From Ceratocystis colombiana (Eukaryota > Ascomycota > Sordariomycetes > Microascales > Ceratocystidaceae): DNA of 64,000 nucleotides. Positions 32,220 through 42,599 of this stretch are shown here, one piece after another. The notes under the pieces are model-generated. The model was not told the origin of the DNA, ran no database searches, and was given only the letters and a program-made list of their open reading frames with translations. How positions within the stretch are numbered: the stretch's first letter is position 1; each line of letters opens with the position of its first letter. Location: contig JAOSLS010000134.1 of the NCBI GenBank assembly GCA_026419805.1, positions 1 to 64,000 of the forward strand. The letters are read 5' to 3'. The position numbers and the translations under genes were made by a program.

Positions 32220-34820
32220 ATGGCCAAATTTGATTTTGGGAAGAGAAAAAAGCCAGCCCAAACAAAGATTGCTTTTCCAAAATTGACACCAGAGGAGGTC
32301 GAAGCAGCAAACGAGAAAAAAAAGGCGAAGCCGACCACCACCATCCTAAGCTTCTTCAAAAAGGTTGACCAGGATGTCCTTTTTATATCAGAGGATGCCA
32401 AAGCTCTCTCGGCACTAAATAGAGCTGGGGGAAACCTAGAGGAGAAATCACCAGACGAAGCCGATATCCGCTACAATGAGTCCAACTCCCCCGTCAAGCG
32501 CCGGAAGCTAAGTTCCGAACCGGAGCTCCCCGAGACAATCCACCCTGAGATGCCGCCTCTGTTAAAACGTTTGGCAGAAAACCAAGATCAGCAACCGTCT
32601 ATACCCTCGTCTCCAAGTAAAGGCGCCAGTAAGGTTGGCGGTTTTGTGTTTGACGACTCAGATAGTGAAACAGAGCCGCTGGACGAGAACCGGGGAGAGT
32701 CCGCCGCATTCCAGTTTAAGTCACGAGCATCAAGCCCCTCTCCCATGAAGCCATTCATGCCACACGAGACTTCTGTTTTGGAAGAACTCTTACGAAAGGC
32801 TCCAGCAAGCCCACCGCCGGTTTCAACAAGCGCCAACCTTGAGGTTAACGAAGACCTGTCAAATGACCACGAAGACGATGACGAACTCTTCCTTGGTGCA
32901 AATGTCATAGACATTGCCGAAGAGGAGCGTGAAGCTATGCTGGCGATCCGAGAACTAGACCGACGTGAGGCTGCTTTGAATGGAATCGTAATACACGACG
33001 ATGAGGGCGACTTTCACGCACCTGATCAAGAAGACAAGCCTATGTGTCCAATATGTTACGGTTCTCTTCAATTTGCTTCATCTGATGAAGCGACTCGTCA
33101 TGTCAATTCATGTATTGATGGCAATCCTACACCACTTCCTACAGGTCCCCGTCCACAGCCACAGGCAAAATCTTCTTCCTCATCCATGTTTCAAGGTCGA
33201 ACTAGTTTAGCATCCAAGGCTGCTGTACCAAGGCCAGGCCAGGCTAATCCATTTCAACCCTCACTCACCACTGCAAATACTGCATTATCCGCCTTTTCTA
33301 AATTGATGGCTGCCCGGGTCGAGAACAAGGCCTGGTCTGAGGCTTCAGATCAAGAACAGGCATCCAAAGGCAAGCCTGCACACACTAGAACATGTCCATT
33401 CTACAAGATCATGCCTGGTTTTTCGATCTGCGTGGATGCCTTTCGCTATGGTGCTGTGCAAGGCTGTAAAGCGTACTTCCTCAGCCATTTCCACAGTGAT
33501 CACTACATTGGGCTGAGCTCTAGCTGGTGCCACGGGCCCATTTACTGCAGTAAAGTCACTGGGGCCCTCATGAAGAAGCAGCTTCGTGTTGCTGCCAAAT
33601 GGATTGTAGAGCTAGAATGGGATGTATGTACTGAAGTCCCTGGTACAGATGGAGCTACCGTGACTATGATCCCGGCAAACCACTGTCCCGGAAGCTCACT
33701 TTTCCTATTCGAAAAAAAAATGTTGCCAGCTGCCATCAAGAAACAGCGGATTCTGCACTGCGGCGACTTTAGAGCATGTACTGATCATGTTACACATCCA
33801 CTCTTACGACCAGAAACCATAGACGCGATCTCAGGCAAAGTACAACAGCAGAAAATCGATATATGCTACCTCGACACTACTTACCTAGATCCACGGTATG
33901 CATTCCCCCCGCAAGACGACGTCATCTCTGCTTGTGCTGAGCTCTGTTCCGAAATATCGGCAAACCCCGACTTGCCTTGTGAGTTGTGGGACCGCTTGCA
34001 AAAAGGGACCAAGCCGAAGAAACCGTCTCCCGCTGCCATTAGCAAATTCTTCAGCAACAATACCCCCCAAGCCCAAACCCAGACTACCCTCCCCAATGCG
34101 CCTGACAAGAAGCTTCTTGTGATTTGCGGCACGTACTCTATTGGAAAAGAGCGTGTTTGTGTTGGCATCGCCAAGGCAATGAAAACCAAGATCTTTGCGC
34201 CCTCGCGTAAACTTGCCATCTGCAAGCTCCTCGACGACCCTACCCTGACGGCGCTACTCACGTCAGACCCACTCGCCGCCCAAGTTCATCTGCAATCCCT
34301 AGGAGAAATCCGCGCTGACGTTATCGAGGAATATCGCCGCAACTATGGCACACGGTTTTCGCGCGTCATTGCCTTCCGCCCATCAGGATGGACATACCAC
34401 CCACCGGCCGTGTGCAGCGATGGGTCAAGAGCACCGCCGCCAAACTCCCAGCCAGGCCAAGTACCCACCACGCAGCTTCTACACGGAGCGTACTGGAGGG
34501 CGCGGTTCAACAAGTCAGATGTGACAGCCGTCCGTGGGGCGACTAAGACGGCAATGTGCCTGGGTGTGCCTTATAGCGAACACAGCAGCTTCCGCGAGTT
34601 AGCGCTGTTCGTCATGTCGTTGAACATCGAGCGTGTTGTCCCCACAGTTAATGTTGGCAGCGATGCAGCGCGAAAGAAAATGAAAGGCTGGATAGATCGT
34701 TGGATTTCAGAACGGCGTAGAGGCGGGCTTCTCACAGTGCTAGAGGGTGATGAAGACTCGGGTCAAACTGTAGATCTTTGGGATGGCAAAATCGGCAAGA
34801 GTGGCGGGGTGTGGTGGTAG
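32220..34820 (+). CDS. PSO2: DNA interstrand cross-link repair nuclease PSO2/SNM1
   Basis: 5' exonuclease of the beta-CASP metallo-beta-lactamase group, needed to repair interstrand cross-links. Single exon, 866 aa. In order: PIP-box-like TTTILSFF at 39-46; a disordered acidic region; a UBZ4-type zinc finger CPICYGSLQF...H...C with Cys276, Cys279, His294 and Cys298; the metallo-beta-lactamase core with HFHSDH (His423, His425, Asp427, His428), ANHCPGSS and HCGDFRA; and a C-terminal DRMBL domain with YSEHSSFREL and the closing INV/TVNVGSD motif. A second F-F motif, ISKFF, sits in an insert inside the nuclease region. The ATG at 32220 is chosen; a TTG-initiated upstream stretch is not used. Confidence 0.95.
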   Translation: MAKFDFGKRKKPAQTKIAFPKLTPEEVEAANEKKKAKPTTTILSFFKKVDQDVLFISEDAKALSALNRAGGNLEEKSPDEADIRYNESNSPVKRRKLSSEPELPETIHPEMPPLLKRLAENQDQQPSIPSSPSKGASKVGGFVFDDSDSETEPLDENRGESAAFQFKSRASSPSPMKPFMPHETSVLEELLRKAPASPPPVSTSANLEVNEDLSNDHEDDDELFLGANVIDIAEEEREAMLAIRELDRREAALNGIVIHDDEGDFHAPDQEDKPMCPICYGSLQFASSDEATRHVNSCIDGNPTPLPTGPRPQPQAKSSSSSMFQGRTSLASKAAVPRPGQANPFQPSLTTANTALSAFSKLMAARVENKAWSEASDQEQASKGKPAHTRTCPFYKIMPGFSICVDAFRYGAVQGCKAYFLSHFHSDHYIGLSSSWCHGPIYCSKVTGALMKKQLRVAAKWIVELEWDVCTEVPGTDGATVTMIPANHCPGSSLFLFEKKMLPAAIKKQRILHCGDFRACTDHVTHPLLRPETIDAISGKVQQQKIDICYLDTTYLDPRYAFPPQDDVISACAELCSEISANPDLPCELWDRLQKGTKPKKPSPAAISKFFSNNTPQAQTQTTLPNAPDKKLLVICGTYSIGKERVCVGIAKAMKTKIFAPSRKLAICKLLDDPTLTALLTSDPLAAQVHLQSLGEIRADVIEEYRRNYGTRFSRVIAFRPSGWTYHPPAVCSDGSRAPPPNSQPGQVPTTQLLHGAYWRARFNKSDVTAVRGATKTAMCLGVPYSEHSSFRELALFVMSLNIERVVPTVNVGSDAARKKMKGWIDRWISERRRGGLLTVLEGDEDSGQTVDLWDGKIGKSGGVWW

Positions 34821-35098
34821 ATAAGCGAGCGCACATGAATGCGAATAAAACATGACAATAGATATCAATAAGGCCAAAGAAACGAAATTTGCCTATAGGC
34901 TCCTGGCGAAAGTCTAGATCAATAAGCAGAAGGAAAGAAAATACATGAAGACAACCAAATAGCCAGGTATATAAAGGAGACATCTAGCATAGCAAAAACA
35001 AGTGCCGCCTAAGATTGCGCCTTGGACAGCAACGCTACAGAGGGATAATAGATTAGAATAAGGGTGTATGTGTTTTTCGTCTAACTCGTTACTTGCCC
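34821..35098. other. Convergent 3' intergenic (PSO2/LSM2)
   Basis: 278 bases between converging stops; AT-rich, holding only the two 3' UTRs. Confidence 0.4.
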
Positions 35099-35626
35099 TC
35101 ATTTGGCCTTTTCCCGCTGTGCAGCCGCTTCTGTTGAAAAATGTCAGTATAAAAACAGCAAGGGCCTTAATATGACCGGTGAGACTAAGTATCACAAGAT
35201 GCAGTAGCACAAAATTGGGCTTACCTCTTCTTGTAGCGTCTTCTAACAGAGGCACATCCACGTGGTTTGGGGGTAGATGCACGTAGCGCACAACAGAGCC
35301 GCGGATGAAGACGTTCTTGACAGAGCTCTAGTATCGAAGTTAGCAGCATATTCATAAGTCAACAGCCAGACAAAACAAGCATTGGGGTCGACATACCAAA
35401 TGCGGGTACTTGAGCTCGTTCACAACAGAAATGTTCTCTAGCTTGATGTTCAGATACTGATCGACACTCTTGAGCGTGCCGCGGATCTGGATGTCATTCT
35501 TGAGCTCGACAGTGACCTCATGGCCAATGAGCGTCTTGAAGAAACTGTGCAGAGCTCTCAGTCAGTCGCTTCTCTCCCTTTTAGTCCAGGTTATTAGAAG
35601 GGGCCAGCTTACCTAAAGAAAAGCAT
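35099..35626 (-). CDS. LSM2: U6 snRNA-associated Sm-like protein LSm2
   Basis: Core subunit of the Lsm2-8 ring (U6 snRNA 3' end, splicing) and the Lsm1-7 ring (mRNA decay). Four exons: 35626-35613 (14 nt), 35544-35397, 35327-35225 and 35130-35099; introns 68, 69 and 94 nt; 98 aa. Every junction is confirmed by conserved residues. The Sm1 motif is in TVELKNDIQIRGTLKSVDQYLNIKLENI, and the Sm2 motif is IRGSVVRYVHLP. The start MLFFSFFKTLIGHEV matches LSm2 exactly, but is split by an intron after four codons. The C-terminal tail after LLEDATRRE is a short Ala/Lys/Gln stretch. The gene was easily missed because no exon exceeds 150 nt. Confidence 0.96.
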
Positions 35627-36135
35627 GTTGGCAAGCTAAGGGGAGGAGCCAGCAGAATCAGCAAGCACGGCTGTGTAGACAGAAACAAAAGGAAAGCAAG
35701 GAGCCCGTTGGTTAGTTAGCTGTAAGGGGCAAATGTCGTCGAGATGATGGTGAGGATTAGGAATGGCGTCTTCTGGTCGTTTTTTAGTGTCTTCTTTGCA
35801 AGTGGATGAGGCTGACTTCAATGAATTCAAAATACGTCACAGCTTCATGGATTCTTGGAGGATTTGACCCAAGGCTAGAGGAGAAGGTCAACTTTTGTTT
35901 AGCCGTGGTTTAACCGGTTTACGTTACACTAGGCCCAGAATAACAATTCGTACAACGCAGTAATAGTCCATTAACATTTAGAACTCACCCTTTCTTTATG
36001 CTCTACTATGATGTATTTTCATAAACTCCAGTAACCCAAGCGATGAAACAAAAAAGACTAAAAGAAACAGCATATTGGATATTACATGCCCGATATAAAC
36101 CCCGTTGTCCGACTCATCACCGCTCCTCTCCCACT
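35627..36135. promoter_or_regulatory. LSM2 promoter and UTP12 3' flank
   Basis: 509 bases between two minus-strand genes. The part next to 35626 should hold the LSM2 promoter, the rest the UTP12 3' UTR. No distinct motif. Confidence 0.4.
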
Positions 36136-39116
36136 CTAGGCCACTTGCACAAATGTCCGCTTGCGAATGTTGTCCTCCTGGTTTTGGTCCCAGTTCTCAT
36201 CTACGTAATCCTTGACGCTGTTCTCTTCAATCTGCATGCCTACCACGCGTAGTGCCGCAATGTTGAAGCCAATCTCGTCCTTCTTCGTTTTCAACACTTG
36301 GCGCAAGTTCGCGCGAATTCCATCCATCATGGCCTTCATTGTGCGATTCGCCACGATTTGTCGATGGTGTGTCTTGAGCATAAAGAACAGCACGTTGCAT
36401 GTCAATGGGATGTTCATGCCACGCTGCGCAAATAAGTTCAAGAAGGTAAACAGTGCTGGCAGTGTAGCAAACGGCAGCACCAATAGTGCATCAGGAAGTG
36501 CTGCAGCTTTAATCTTCTGCAGCGTGTTGAGCACGTGCTGTTCAGCGCTAATGTTGCCCAGTGCTAGGTACACCATGTTGCGCTGTGGCGGCGGTGCACG
36601 CGGGTCTGCCAACTTGGCATCCTCCCACTCCTTCAGCAAGGTCAGGTCCTCCATACCCATCTCCAACGCCTCAGTAATGCGCTCTCCAGCCATGAGCGTC
36701 TCGACTGTCTGCTTCGTAGCTGCGCCAACCTCTGTGTCTTGCTCTCCCTCGTCTTCAGGATCCCTTTCAAGTGAAGTGGTCAGTGTGCTCTCGTACAGCT
36801 CCTCAATCTCCTTCTCGCGCTCTTCCTCCAGGAAAATCTGCTCGTCGGTTTCTGCCCACACGCGGATACTCTTGTCATGGGACGCCGTCACCAGGAATCG
36901 CCCACCATGGCTGACAGCCATAGCCCATACTTCGCCATGGTGCCCGTCGAGACGCTGGATATGCTCGAACTTGTCACCATCCCAGTACTTGATCGCGCGG
37001 TCCTTGCCGCAGCTAAAGAAGTGATGGCCGTTGCCATCAGCATGATGGGGAATAAAGCCGACTTGCAGAATGCTGTCCTGGTGGCCGTGCAGAGCCTTGT
37101 GGCAGTCACCAAAGTCAAGACCCCAGATACGAATCTTCTTATCGGCCGATGACGTCACAATTAGTTTGCTGTCATATGAGATATCCATGTCTAGCACAGG
37201 CAGGTTATGGCCATAGAGGTTAAGGTACAGTTTAAGGCTGTCGACGAAGAACACCTTAACGGTATTATCCAACAAAGCAATAGCTAGATACTTTGAATCT
37301 GGCGAGAACTTGACGCACAAAATGTCGTCAGAAACCTTAAGAACACGTGATTGCACCAGCTTGAGACGTGGAGTCGTACGCGTAGTGCCCAGGACAGGTT
37401 CTTGCACAATCTTGAAGTTCCAAAACTTGGCCGATTTATCAGCACTCCCGGTCACCACCGACTTGCCGTCAGGATGCACCTGCAGCGACCAGATAGCGCC
37501 CTCATGGGCGGGCAGGTTCTCAAGGACGGTAGCCGAGGCCACGTCAAACATTTGTAGCTCGCCTGTCTTTGTGCCGACGATAACCACCTTATCACCGGGC
37601 AAGAAGGCACAGCACAGAGCATAACCACACTCAAAGGTACGGATGCATGTCGAAGTCTTGACATTCCAGATCTTCAGACTACCGTTCGATGCCGTTGCCA
37701 GCATCTTGTCATCGCTGCTTAGTGCCACAGAGCGGATGTCTGCTCTGTGGCCTGGCAAATCCAGACCTTGGATCTTGGTGTACTCGGGAAGGTCTTCATT
37801 TTTAGCTTTGGCAACACGTTCTTTGGTTGGCACGTTGTACAGTTCGATCTGGTTGTTGGTCATGCCAATGACCAGCTGAAGGTCCTTGACGCCCTTATTC
37901 AGAGCCCAGGCAACGGACCGCACCTTTCCAGGTGTTCTAACAATGACAAAGGAGGCGAAAATGTCCGAGATTTCGGCATCAGCCATGTTAACTGGAGCGT
38001 TATCGCCCTCAATTTCAGCCTCGGAATTACCTTCCTTGGCCAGCTTTTCACGCCGTCTCTTGCGCTTGCGCACCAGCGACTTTTTAATCTCCGCTTCGCT
38101 GCGCTCCCGCCAGATCTCAACACTCTTGTCAGACCCATGCACAGCAAAATACTCCCGTCGTGGGTGGTAGGTGACAGCAACAGCTCGGTCTTTGGAGTTT
38201 CTGTGAAGTGTGCCACGGTCGACGAGGAATTTAGTCGAGGGGTCAAGGTCGGCGTGTTTTGTCGATTCGAGAAGCGTTATGGTATCAATAGACCACACCT
38301 TGAGTTCGCCATCATTTCCGGCAGTGATAGCAGCACTGTAATCAGGCGCTATACTGAGGGCCCAACATTCACCGTTGGTCTGGGCGATGTGAGTTTCCAC
38401 ACAGTGGCGGGAAGACAGGTCCCACAACTTAATCAGCGAATCTTTACCTGTAGACAGCAGGAACCCATCGGCTTGTGTCTCTGAGTCAACAGCCATGGCT
38501 CCGGGATTCTCCTCATCTTGCACGACAGTATCGGGCTCAACAAAACGCAGGCCAGTAACTTGGTCCTTGTGGCCACGCAGCTTGAACTGGCCGACCTCAG
38601 CAACCAGGTCCCACACTATGATGTCAGTGTCCTTGGAGCCACTGGCAAGACGCACTCCAGACTTGTCAAACACTAGGGTGGTGATGCCCGACTTGTGGCC
38701 GTTGAAGCTAACGATAACAGTAGCGATTTTACTATCCCAAAGACGGATAGTGCCGTCATCGTAGCCAACAGCAAAGATATCGGGGTCGGTCTGTGATTGG
38801 GTGATGGCGGTAACGGGCGCAAGACACTTTTCGTCCTTCCAGCGGCTCACCAGTTCGCCTTTCTTGATGTCCCAGCATAGCACCTCTTCATTAGCGCCAG
38901 CCGTAGCAAGACCGGCACCGGTGCCCAGACTGTTGGGAGACCATACAAGGTTCGAGTAGGCTGATGAGACAACGCCAAAGGACTTGGAGTGCTCGAACTT
39001 CCTACAGGCGAGCAAGTACGCGGGTTAGCAAGGGGCCTAGCACGGTATTTCAAGACGGGCATAGCACGGAATAAACAAGTTAGTTATCTGGCTACGTACA
39101 AGTATGACTTGACCAT
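36136..39116 (-). CDS. UTP12: U3 snoRNP/SSU processome WD40 protein UTP12 (DIP2/WDR3)
   Basis: Member of the UTP-B (PWP2) subcomplex of the small-subunit processome, acting on the 5' domain of pre-rRNA in the nucleolus. Exons 39116-39100 (17 nt) and 39001-36136, 98-nt intron; 960 aa (yeast Dip2 943). The first exon codes for MVKSY-L, identical to the yeast start MVKSY, which supports the model. Two tandem beta-propellers of WD40 repeats follow, with GH...WD pairs such as FNGHKSGITTLVFD, GSKDTDIIVWDL, LDLPGHRADIRSV and SADKKIRIWGL. A basic insert RKRKRRREKL lies between them. The C-terminal Utp12 domain (about 790-910) contains VLNTLQKIKAAALPDALLVL and LTCNVLFFMLKTHHRQI. Confidence 0.95.
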
Positions 39117-40144
39117 AACTAAGAACTGTGCGCCGGAGGATGCAATGCAGTCCGTAAAACGCCCTTCTACTTAGAAAGACAAAGGAGAAGAAAACGAAGG
39201 CAAAAGAGGGGCGCAGTTGGAAGCAGATGATAATGCGACAATCCACTGGCAAAACTAATAGTCCGTCACCGTTACTGTTTCTGCGCTGGGCTCTTAGCCA
39301 CCATGCGAGCCCGTAGGCTCAAAGTGGGAAATTTTTCTTATCTGCCTTATCGTAATAACGGCAGAATCTACTAGGTCCACCATACCGCCTAAAGCCCTGA
39401 AGCTAAAGGCGGTGAAAGCATATCAAAAAAGCGCCTATAACCCTAATTCTTAGGGCTAGTCTCAAGAAGCTAGATGATCCCTCCTGGGAAATGGCTGTCT
39501 TAGTTATCCCTGTTCTATATTAACAATGGTGATGTTCCAGGTTTTTGTACCTGCTTGACGATATTTGATATTGATAACAGCATCATCTTGATATGCGCAT
39601 GGGGTCTTGGGAGGCAGCCCAAGGCCGTGGCTCTAGAATACCGTATGAGACGAGCCCTGCAGGATACTTTACAAGGACCCCTCCCCCTCACGCACACATG
39701 TAACTAGGTATGCAGATACAGGCCATAGGAAACATTTTAGCCAACATCGCATCGCACTGATAGCTGCTGTATGATCATGATACTCAGTCCTCCTACTTAG
39801 CCTTTCACCCACAATCACGTGGAAAAAAAGACATTAAGCCAAGACAAACAGTATGCGGAGGCCTGACTCAACGATCTTTGCTTTGTGCTGGGTTGCTTTG
39901 TTCTCCTTGTCCTATAGGCCTTATCCACTCCTAGCCATGACCCCTGTGCTGTCCCCCTCATCGGGACTCTTTCGTCCATGCTTCAGAACTGTCCCACCAA
40001 ATAGCTATAAAGCCTATGACAGCTTCTCTCAGTCGCGCACTCGCACAATCACTCATACAATCACTCACCCACTCAATTCCTCTTGCTTGCTCTACTCCTC
40101 TAGCACGCCATAATAACTACCCGCTACCCATAACACGTACCATC
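39117..40144. promoter_or_regulatory. Divergent promoter region UTP12/WW-domain gene
   Basis: 1.03 kb with no gene. A perfect inverted pair of telomere-like boxes is at 39441-39455. A ctataaag element about 135 bases before the plus-strand ATG and a C/T-rich leader (40030-40110) mark the other promoter. Confidence 0.5.
39441..39455. promoter_or_regulatory. Inverted telobox pair, CCCTAA-ttc-TTAGGG
   Basis: A perfect 6-bp inverted repeat with a 3-bp spacer whose arms equal the fungal telomere repeat TTAGGG, 325 bases upstream of the UTP12 ATG. Ribosome-biogenesis promoters in fungi are known to use telobox-type sites bound by Tbf1/Reb1-class proteins; use here is inferred. Confidence 0.4.
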
Positions 40145-41248
40145 ATGTCTTTTTTTAAGAATATAGCCAAAGAGTTTCAAAATCTTTCTATGAAAGACAA
40201 AGACTCTTCTAGTCCTGCGCCTTCAGGTATGTTAGGGCTCTCTCATCATCCCTTTCACCCTGCCACCCTTCTCACGATGACCGACTCCTCATAGCCACTG
40301 CTAACATACGACCTATCAATGTGGTTGAAGAAAACCGTCGGGATGGTCCTCCTCAGGGCTACTCAAACGAATATCCCCCTCCTCAGCAGCTTCCCCCTCC
40401 CAGCAATGATTATATGTCTCCTCCGCCTCCACCCCCACCCATGCCAGAGGGCTTGCCTCCTTTGCCTAGTGGCTGGGTCTCTCAGTATGATCACAACTAC
40501 GGACGCTATTTTTACGTGAACCTCGCAACCGGCTCATCGCAATGGGCCCGCCCCCTGCCATCTGACAATCAGAATGAGAGCCGTGGCTATGACTATAACG
40601 CGCCACCGCCGCAGATGCCCCCCAGCGGTGGTTACCCTGGATATGGTGCACCTATGGGTGCGCCGTCTGGATATCCTACCCCTCCGATGGGTGGGTATCC
40701 TGCCCCGGGCTACGGCGGTTATCCCCAGAGTGGATATCCCGCGTACCCTCCCGGTAATTCCAACTACAACCAAGGCGCGGAACCAGCGAAAAAGAAGAGC
40801 AATAAGAATGCGATTATGGCTGCAGCTGGAGGCGCGGCCGTTGGTCTGATTGGTGGTGCCTTGATTGCCAACGCCTTGAGTAAGTTATCTCCAAGCCTTC
40901 TCCTCCAAGAGCTCTAAAAATACAAGCGTTCACTGACATATCTTCAAAACTACAGATGATAGCGATTCAGAAACAGAGAAAGTGGAAAAGCAGGAGATTT
41001 ATGAACAGGAGGTCATGCCAGAGCGCCAGCAGTATGTAGTGCAGGAGGAAGTAGTGGTTCATGAGTCCGAGTCTTCATCGTCCAGTAGCAGCGATAGTGA
41101 TAGCGAGGACGAGATAGAAGAGGCTAGAGAAGAGATTGAGGAGCTCCACGAAGAGCTTGAAGAGCTCCAAGAAGACGTGGAGGAGTACAGAGAGGATCTA
41201 GAAGACCAGATTGAGGAGGAGATTTACGAGGAGATCTACGAGGATTAA
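40145..41248 (+). CDS. WW-domain protein with glycine-zipper segment and acidic tail
   Basis: Three exons, 40145-40226, 40295-40879 and 40956-41248 (introns 68 and 76 nt), 319 aa. Order of parts: a short basic start; Pro-rich stretch with PPPPPPP; a WW domain at about 83-115 (LPSGWVSQYD...GRYFYVNLATG, with Trp88 and Trp111 and Pro following) that should bind PPxY or proline-rich ligands; a Gly/Tyr/Pro-rich GYPxxG repeat region; a Lys-rich patch; a small-residue hydrophobic segment at about 199-222 (AIMAAAGGAAVGLIGGALIANAL), which looks like a glycine zipper able to enter a membrane; then a Ser/Asp run and a very acidic coiled coil (EEIEELHEELEELQEDVEE) to the end. I cannot name an ortholog. 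Function unknown. Confidence 0.82.
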
Positions 41249-42599
41249 GCTAGGCACCAGGGGGGTAGAGCCACAGACATTTTGCGGCAGCTCAATACAC
41301 TTGCGTGGGCTCTATGGTCAGGTATCGCGATGCTGGCTGGTCTTCGGGCCTGGCAGTCCTGCTGGCATCTGCCCCCAGTGTCCCCAACAATAGCTTACAC
41401 TGTATCCATATTCGAGTGTTCGCCTATTCTCCCCCTCATAATACTGCCAAGTCAATGCCAAGAGTGTTTGGTCAATAGAGCATCAGGTCGGGCCAAGATA
41501 TAGAGCATCAGGTGTGCTGCAGGTTGGGCTGCCGTTAGTATGACAGCATTGGATGTTTGATACAATGCAACACGATATAATATCAGACAGCACAATACCA
41601 TAGAGGGACACAAGACAATGACGCGGGTCTGTGCGGTGAATGTGCAGTTGCTCTTTCCCCAAGTGCTGGGCCAAGACATTATCACCACATCAGGAGGCCT
41701 CCGCTGAAATGTCCTTTGTCCTTCGTCTCGTCTCATTAACCTTGTTGTTTTCTTGCGAGAGGCCTCTTTGGATCATGAAAGCCCACAGACACGGGGATTG
41801 GCTGGCCAGGGATTTGGCGTGGAGACGCCAGAGACATGCATACTATGTTGTATGGACATGGATAACGTGCAAGTGCGACATGGATGAGAGCCTGTCCTTG
41901 TCCTCCCGGGTTACTTGGAAAATCCTGGGGCCACAATTCCTGATCGATCGCTGATTCAACTATTGAAAACTCACTGCTTTTGTTCTTTCGGGTCAAACAT
42001 CACGAAACGCCCCTTCTCAAGGCTCGAGATCAGCATCAGGCAATTTCGCCAGGCTCATAATAATGCTTGATACGGGTTTCAACCAGGTAATTGCCTTGGA
42101 CTATTTGCCTCGTTTGCTTAGGAGGGGGGGCGCTTGCCTTGCCAGGTGACATTTTTCTAGAGCTGGTCTTTATTGAGGTAACTACTGCAGGGCTTCCTTC
42201 CCTACTTTTTTCTTCCCTTGACCCCATTCCATCGTACAACCTGCGATTTGTCCTTGTCCTTAACTCTTTCTTGGTCTACAGCCAAATAAGGTTCATTTGA
42301 TCTTGAAGCCCCTTCGTTCCTCACACCAAGCTCTTCTCTGATTGGCTGTGTGGCTCCCTCAGAGCTCCAAACGCGTGTGCTCTTTCCCTCCAGCTTATCG
42401 CATTCTTTCCCAAACCCCGCCAATCCCATTGCAGCCTCAATTTGCTGGCCACTTTTTTTGCCATCTCTTCTTATAACTAGTGACCTCTTCTTATTCTCTG
42501 TGCATAAAATCCTGTGCTGCTTCGATTCTATCTCTGTTACTCACGTCCCGCTTGCACTGGAAAGCAAATAGCTTATATAAAGCATTGGCCATTTCAAGT
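41249..42599. promoter_or_regulatory. Intergenic upstream of the metacaspase gene
   Basis: 1.35 kb without a supported gene. TATATAAAG is at 42574-42582, only about 18 bases before the metacaspase ATG; CT-rich leader sequence at 42360-42540. Short open frames lack signatures. Confidence 0.45.

Noticed and set aside
37747..38484. 245-codon plus-strand open frame
   Set aside because: Antisense to UTP12 WD40 repeats; no motif of its own.
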